Source: Enhygromyxa salina (GTDB lineage: Bacteria; Myxococcota_A; Polyangia; Nannocystales; Nannocystaceae). Taken from it: a DNA stretch of 64,000 nt. Below are positions 60,632-64,000 of the stretch, in pieces. A program made the translations under genes and the position numbers. Below the pieces are notes generated by a model that made no database searches, was not told the DNA's origin, and saw nothing but the letters and a program-made list of their open reading frames with translations. The stretch lies in the NCBI RefSeq assembly GCF_002994615.1, contig NZ_PVNK01000064.1:1-64000 (forward strand), in the 5' to 3' direction. The first letter of the stretch is position 1, and every line of letters starts with the position of its first letter.

Positions 60632-62209
60632 CTAGCGCACGTCCGTCATCATGATCGGCGCGAAGTTGATGCTGGTGATCTGCGGATTCCGGGGCGCGGA
60701 CTCCTTGGCCATCCGGATCGCCTCGGTCATGTTGGGCGCCGTCTCGTAGCCGAGGATCTCGGGCACGTACTCGTTATCGGCGCCAACGACGATGCAGCGC
60801 CCCTGCCACTGGCGCCCGCGCTCGCCCCAGTACCACATGAAGAACGGGTGGTTGGGGTGGTAGGCGATGCCGGTCCGATACATCCGGATGTAGGCCGGGT
60901 TGCGCGAGAACTCGCGCTCGAAGCGCTTGTGGAGCTGGACCGCGTCGCGGGTCTGGGGCAGGAGCTTGTGGAAGAACTCGACGTAGCTGGCGTGCTGATC
61001 GTGATCGAAGCGATCGCTGCACGGGTGGGTGATGATCAGCGTGCCGCCCTGCTTGAGCAGCGGCTTGTTGCGGTGGAGGTTGTGGAAGTAGCCCTGAGCC
61101 AGGACCTGAACCAAGAGCGGGTTCAAGAAGGCGTGGATGTTGTAGGGCGAGATGTAGGGGATGCCCGTGACCTGGATGTCGGCCTGGCCGTCAACCTCGA
61201 CGCAGTACTGCTCGTAGCACTTGGCGATCGTGCGCTTGTGGGTTGGCTCGGTCGCGCCCGCGAACACCCCGGTGACCCCGTAGGGCGCGGGGTAGCGGGT
61301 GAAGATCTCCTCGCGGAGCCCGGCCGGGACCTTGTCGAGCGCGAACAACACCGCGCGCAGGGCCAGCTTCTCGCGGGTCGTGTACTCGTCGGGGTTCTTG
61401 CCGAGGAAGTCGAGGTTGCGGTCGAACATCCGGTTGTTGAGCGTGGTCTCGATGTGGAAGATCTCGACCTTCTCGTTGACCAGGCGCCCGATGCGGTCGA
61501 AGATCCCCTGCATGTGGGACTTCTCCGGCTCCATGTAGCTGCCGGTCTCGCGCGTGACGTAGGGGTTGTGGTGCGCGGCCAGGGTCTTGCCGCCGCACAG
61601 GCCCACGCCCACGGACTTGTGCCCGCCGTCCATCGGCACGAGGTTGAGGTTGCAGTAGATGACCAGGTCGGCCTCGACCGCGGCCGCGTTGAGCTCGACG
61701 ACGTCGCCCTCGGGCGTGGTCCCGAGCTCGGTCATCGCCGCGCTGTCCTCGGCGTCGTGGTGGTAGAGCTTGTCGGGCCAGAAGCGATCGAAGATCCGCT
61801 TGCCGACCATGCGCTCGACCTCAGCGTCGCTGAGCCGGCGGTGGTAGGCGAGCGCGATGATCATCTCGATGTCCTCGACGCCGTGGTCGGCGAGCATCTC
61901 GAGCACGATCGTCAGCACGCGCTCGCGGACGTCGGGCGTGCGCATCGGCGGCAGCGGCAGCGAGATGTCGTCGAGCGCGATGACCACCTTCATGCCCGGG
62001 CGGAGCTTGGCGTAGAGCGGCTCGCAGCCGTAGGGGTGAGTCAGCGCGTAGCGGATCGCCGCGTCGAGATCCTTGATCGGCTCGAGCGGCGGCTTGGGGT
62101 AGATGCAGCGGGTGCCGACGGGGAGGTCGACCTCGATCAGGTTGTCACCGCTGAATTGCACGCGCGGGGCGCTGTGCTTGTCGAGGTAGACGATGTTGGG
62201 ACTGGTCAT
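60632..62209 (-). CDS. DUF2088 / LarA-fold protein
   Basis: The 525-residue cytoplasmic protein has an N-terminal DUF2088 (lactate racemase N) domain: VVIALDDISLPLPPMRTP, then IALAYHRRLSDAEVERMVG, comparable to the GTHRPMT-type segment of LarA, and DLVIYCNLNLVPMDGGHKSV with VGLCGGKTLAAHHNP. A longer than usual C-terminal half is rich in Tyr and His. LarA uses a nickel pincer cofactor, but no larB/C/E is present here, so racemase activity is doubtful. ATGA overlap with the HAD gene, and 7 bp to the megaenzyme gene, place it in the lipid pathway. Confidence 0.82.
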   Translation of the reverse strand: MTSPNIVYLDKHSAPRVQFSGDNLIEVDLPVGTRCIYPKPPLEPIKDLDAAIRYALTHPYGCEPLYAKLRPGMKVVIALDDISLPLPPMRTPDVRERVLTIVLEMLADHGVEDIEMIIALAYHRRLSDAEVERMVGKRIFDRFWPDKLYHHDAEDSAAMTELGTTPEGDVVELNAAAVEADLVIYCNLNLVPMDGGHKSVGVGLCGGKTLAAHHNPYVTRETGSYMEPEKSHMQGIFDRIGRLVNEKVEIFHIETTLNNRMFDRNLDFLGKNPDEYTTREKLALRAVLFALDKVPAGLREEIFTRYPAPYGVTGVFAGATEPTHKRTIAKCYEQYCVEVDGQADIQVTGIPYISPYNIHAFLNPLLVQVLAQGYFHNLHRNKPLLKQGGTLIITHPCSDRFDHDQHASYVEFFHKLLPQTRDAVQLHKRFEREFSRNPAYIRMYRTGIAYHPNHPFFMWYWGERGRQWQGRCIVVGADNEYVPEILGYETAPNMTEAIRMAKESAPRNPQITSINFAPIMMTDVR

Positions 62210-62865
62210 GTCAGCTCGATGATGGGCCACTGGTAGGCGCGAGCGAGGCGCAGCAGCTTGGGATCGGGGTTGATCACCGCGGGCCGACCGACGACCGAGA
62301 GCATCGGCACGTCGGAGTAGGAGTCGGAGTAGCCGAAGCACTCGGCGAGCTCGTGGCCGTGGTCGCGGGCGTGGTTGGCGATCAGCCGGGACTTGTTGGG
62401 CCCGGCCACGACCGGGCGCAGGAGCTTGCCGGTCGCGAAGCCGTCGTGGATCTCGAGCCGGTTGCCGACGTAGTGGTCGGCGCCGAGGTCGGCGGCGAGG
62501 CGCTCGAGCAAGAAGTCGAGGGCGCCCGAGACCAGCACGACCTCATGGCCGAGGTCCTTGGCCCGCGAGACGATGTCGCGGGCGCCCGAGTAGATGTTCT
62601 GCTTCATGCACCACTCGTAGGCCTCGTCGGCGAGGACCTGGAGGCGGTCCTCGCTCGTGCCGCGGAAGGCCTCGAACAGCAGCTCGTTGAAGGTCCGGCG
62701 ATCGCGGAGCTCCGCGACCAGCAGCTTGGGCGCGCGGACCAGCAACCGACCGATCTGCCTGGCAGAGCGCAGCGGGTTGATGTCGTTGGCCATGTACCAG
62801 ACGGCCGTGTGCAGCAAGTTGCTGCTGACGAGTGTTCCGTCGACGTCGAAGTAGCTCGCGGTCAT
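62206..62865 (-). CDS. HAD-IB family phosphatase
   Basis: The 219-residue protein has the nucleophile motif D7-V-D9-G-T-L, VLVSGA (motif II Ser), and GYSDSYSDVPML (motif IV). It belongs to the PSP-like HAD-IB group that includes small-molecule and lysophospholipid phosphatases. It starts the six-gene lipid operon with a GAGGT Shine-Dalgarno. Its likely task is removing phosphate from a lipid intermediate (inference from context). Confidence 0.88.
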   Translation of the reverse strand: MTASYFDVDGTLVSSNLLHTAVWYMANDINPLRSARQIGRLLVRAPKLLVAELRDRRTFNELLFEAFRGTSEDRLQVLADEAYEWCMKQNIYSGARDIVSRAKDLGHEVVLVSGALDFLLERLAADLGADHYVGNRLEIHDGFATGKLLRPVVAGPNKSRLIANHARDHGHELAECFGYSDSYSDVPMLSVVGRPAVINPDPKLLRLARAYQWPIIELT

Positions 62866-63047
62866 GGGGGGACCTCGGCGGCGTGCGTGCGCCCCGGATT
62901 CTGCCGTGCTCACGCTCTTGGGTGAAAGTGCGACAGAGCCCGTCGAGAGCGGCTCTCGTACCCCGGTTGTGCGGCGCGGTCCAGTGCGCAGCGGGAAGCC
63001 GGTGCGCAGGGGTTTGCGCGCTGGGCCTCTGGGCGGACTGGGCCGCG

Positions 63048-63878
63048 CTAGTCGATCCGCAGGCGGATGAGCTCGCTCGGGCGCGGGCTCCCCGGAGCCT
63101 GGTCGGCAAGCTCACGATCGAGCAGGTGGCTCGGGTGTACGTTGCGCATGGCGTTGAGCATGACGTTGCGAACGTGGGGGTTGTCGGACTCGAGCTCGGT
63201 GATGAGCGCGCGCATCTTTTGGCGCCGGAGGCCATCTTGGGATCCGCACAGGTTGCAGGGCAAGATCGGGTAGTTGGCCCAGGCCGCGTGCTCGACGATG
63301 TCGGACTCGGCGCACTCGATGAGCGGGCGGATGACCTCGAAGCGACCGTCGTCAGTCGTGTACTTGGCCGGCATCGCCTGGAGCTTGCCCGTGTAGAACA
63401 GGTTGAGCAGCAGGGTCTCGAGGGCGTCGTCGCGGTGGTGGCCGAGGGCGATCTTGTTGCAGCCGAGGCGGGCGGCGTTGGTGTAGAGCACGCCCCGGCG
63501 CAGGCGCGAGCAGGCCGCGCAGTAGGCCTTGCCCGGCGTCGTCACGCTGACCACGGTCGAGTAGGTGTCCTCGCGCAGGATCTCGAAGGGGGCGCCGAAG
63601 TCCTCGAGCCAGCGGCGCAGCTGGGATCCGTCGTAGCCGGGCTGGACCTGGTCGAGGTGAACCGCGGTCAGGCGAAAATCGATCGGCGCCCGGGCCCGGA
63701 GCTGGGCGAGCAAGTCGAGCAGCGTGTAGCTGTCCTTGCCGCCGGAGACCGCGACCATGAGGTGGTCGCCGGGCGCGAGCAGCTCGTAGTCCGCGATGGT
63801 CTTGCCCATCGTCCGGCGCAGGCGCTTGCTCGCCAGCGGTGACTTGCCCGGTCCAGGGCTGCGTGCTGGCGTGGTCAT
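63048..63878 (-). CDS. ttcA: tRNA 2-thiocytidine biosynthesis protein TtcA
   Basis: The 276-residue protein has the PP-loop SGGKDS (45-50), the Cys pair CAAC, and the downstream PCNLCGSQDGLRRQKMRALI motif with its CxxC. These hold the [4Fe-4S] cluster used to thiolate cytidine 32 of tRNA. HLMVAVSGGKDSYTLLDLL and HHRDDALETLLLNLFYTGKL are typical of TtcA. The start at 63878 is in ATGA overlap with the yjbQ stop. 182 bp without a gene separate it from the lipid operon. Confidence 0.93.
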   Translation of the reverse strand: MTTPARSPGPGKSPLASKRLRRTMGKTIADYELLAPGDHLMVAVSGGKDSYTLLDLLAQLRARAPIDFRLTAVHLDQVQPGYDGSQLRRWLEDFGAPFEILREDTYSTVVSVTTPGKAYCAACSRLRRGVLYTNAARLGCNKIALGHHRDDALETLLLNLFYTGKLQAMPAKYTTDDGRFEVIRPLIECAESDIVEHAAWANYPILPCNLCGSQDGLRRQKMRALITELESDNPHVRNVMLNAMRNVHPSHLLDRELADQAPGSPRPSELIRLRID

Positions 63879-64000
63879 GAGTCGGGGTCGCGGGTCTCGC
63901 CCTGGACGGTGATCGTCACCCGGCGGCCGTGGGCGGCGAGGCGATGTTCCCACAGGTAGATGCCCTGCCAGGTCCCGAGCGGGAGCTTGCCACGGGCGAC
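63875..64000 (-). CDS. yjbQ: YjbQ/UPF0047 family protein, 3' end only
   Basis: Forty-one codons and a stop are visible; the gene continues beyond the window. The segment LPLGTWQGIYLWEHRLAAHG followed by RRVTITVQGET is the diagnostic C-terminus of the YjbQ (secondary thiamine-phosphate synthase-like) family. The stop overlaps the ATG of ttcA (ATGA). Confidence 0.88.
   Translation of the reverse strand, partial: VARGKLPLGTWQGIYLWEHRLAAHGRRVTITVQGETRDPDS

Noticed and set aside
60632..62209. Functional lactate racemase (larA)
   Set aside because: The DUF2088 fold is visible, but the cofactor genes are absent and the context is lipid metabolism, so only the fold is claimed.

Overview
The window is high-GC DNA packed with long ORFs. 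It carries many lipoproteins with Gly-Asp or Pro-Glu linkers, Ser/Thr kinases with HxDxTPxN loops, an FHA-sigma54 activator, a DUF4215-type Cys-rich protein, a DUF4388 response regulator, a phosphagen kinase and an ElbD-like ether-lipid megaenzyme. Together these point to a myxobacterium, most likely of the Nannocystineae (Nannocystis/Plesiocystis type). The lineage is inferred from gene content only.

Region by region. 1-6.9 kb: a partial beta-barrel-like protein, an ODP-type diiron/MBL protein, a lipoprotein and a two-subunit xanthine dehydrogenase (xdhA-xdhB). 7-20 kb (+): an extensin-like M15-type lipoprotein, then a colinear block of two membrane Ser/Thr kinases, a CxxC membrane protein, three near-identical beta-helix lipoproteins plus a truncated fourth copy, a second CxxC protein and an FHA-sigma54 activator. 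A -24/-12 promoter precedes kinase 1. 20-24.7 kb: a converging orphan T6SS operon (hcp, vgrG, a DUF2169 gene broken by a one-base frameshift, an intact DUF2169 gene) with an excellent -24/-12 promoter, and a small divergent gene with another such site. 24.8-34.1 kb: a secreted metzincin, beta-carbonic anhydrase, a sterol-desaturase-family protein, lipoproteins, an SDR, a guanidino kinase and an outer-membrane protein. 34.1-36.1 kb: a RAYT-type (REP-associated) transposase flanked by two different arrays of short palindromic repeats. 36.1-45 kb: rsmI, an rpoH-like sigma factor, a giant S41 protease, and a lipoprotein/GIDE-like/retropepsin operon. 45-52.5 kb: a DUF4388 response regulator, GD-rich lipoproteins, a small Cys membrane protein coupled to a sensor kinase, and a PMT-like glycosyltransferase. 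52.4-62.9 kb (-): a six-gene lipid operon centred on a 1597-residue reductase/AMP-ligase/ACP/acyltransferase/SCP2 protein resembling M. xanthus ElbD. 63-64 kb: ttcA and the 3' end of yjbQ.

How it fits together. The most coherent system is at 8-24.7 kb. Membrane kinases, an FHA-domain sigma54 activator and two or three -24/-12 promoters (one before the kinase operon, one before hcp, a possible third divergent) form a plausible phospho-signalling circuit that drives both its own operon and a small T6SS effector module. That operon also carries a mosaic array of surface lipoproteins. Second, the RAYT/REP locus contains an apparent footprint of hairpin insertion. Third, at least seven genes have a TAGNNT hexamer 6-8 nt before the start codon with no Shine-Dalgarno, which suggests leaderless transcripts and fixes several non-ATG starts. 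Many gene pairs overlap as ATGA, GTGA or TTGA.
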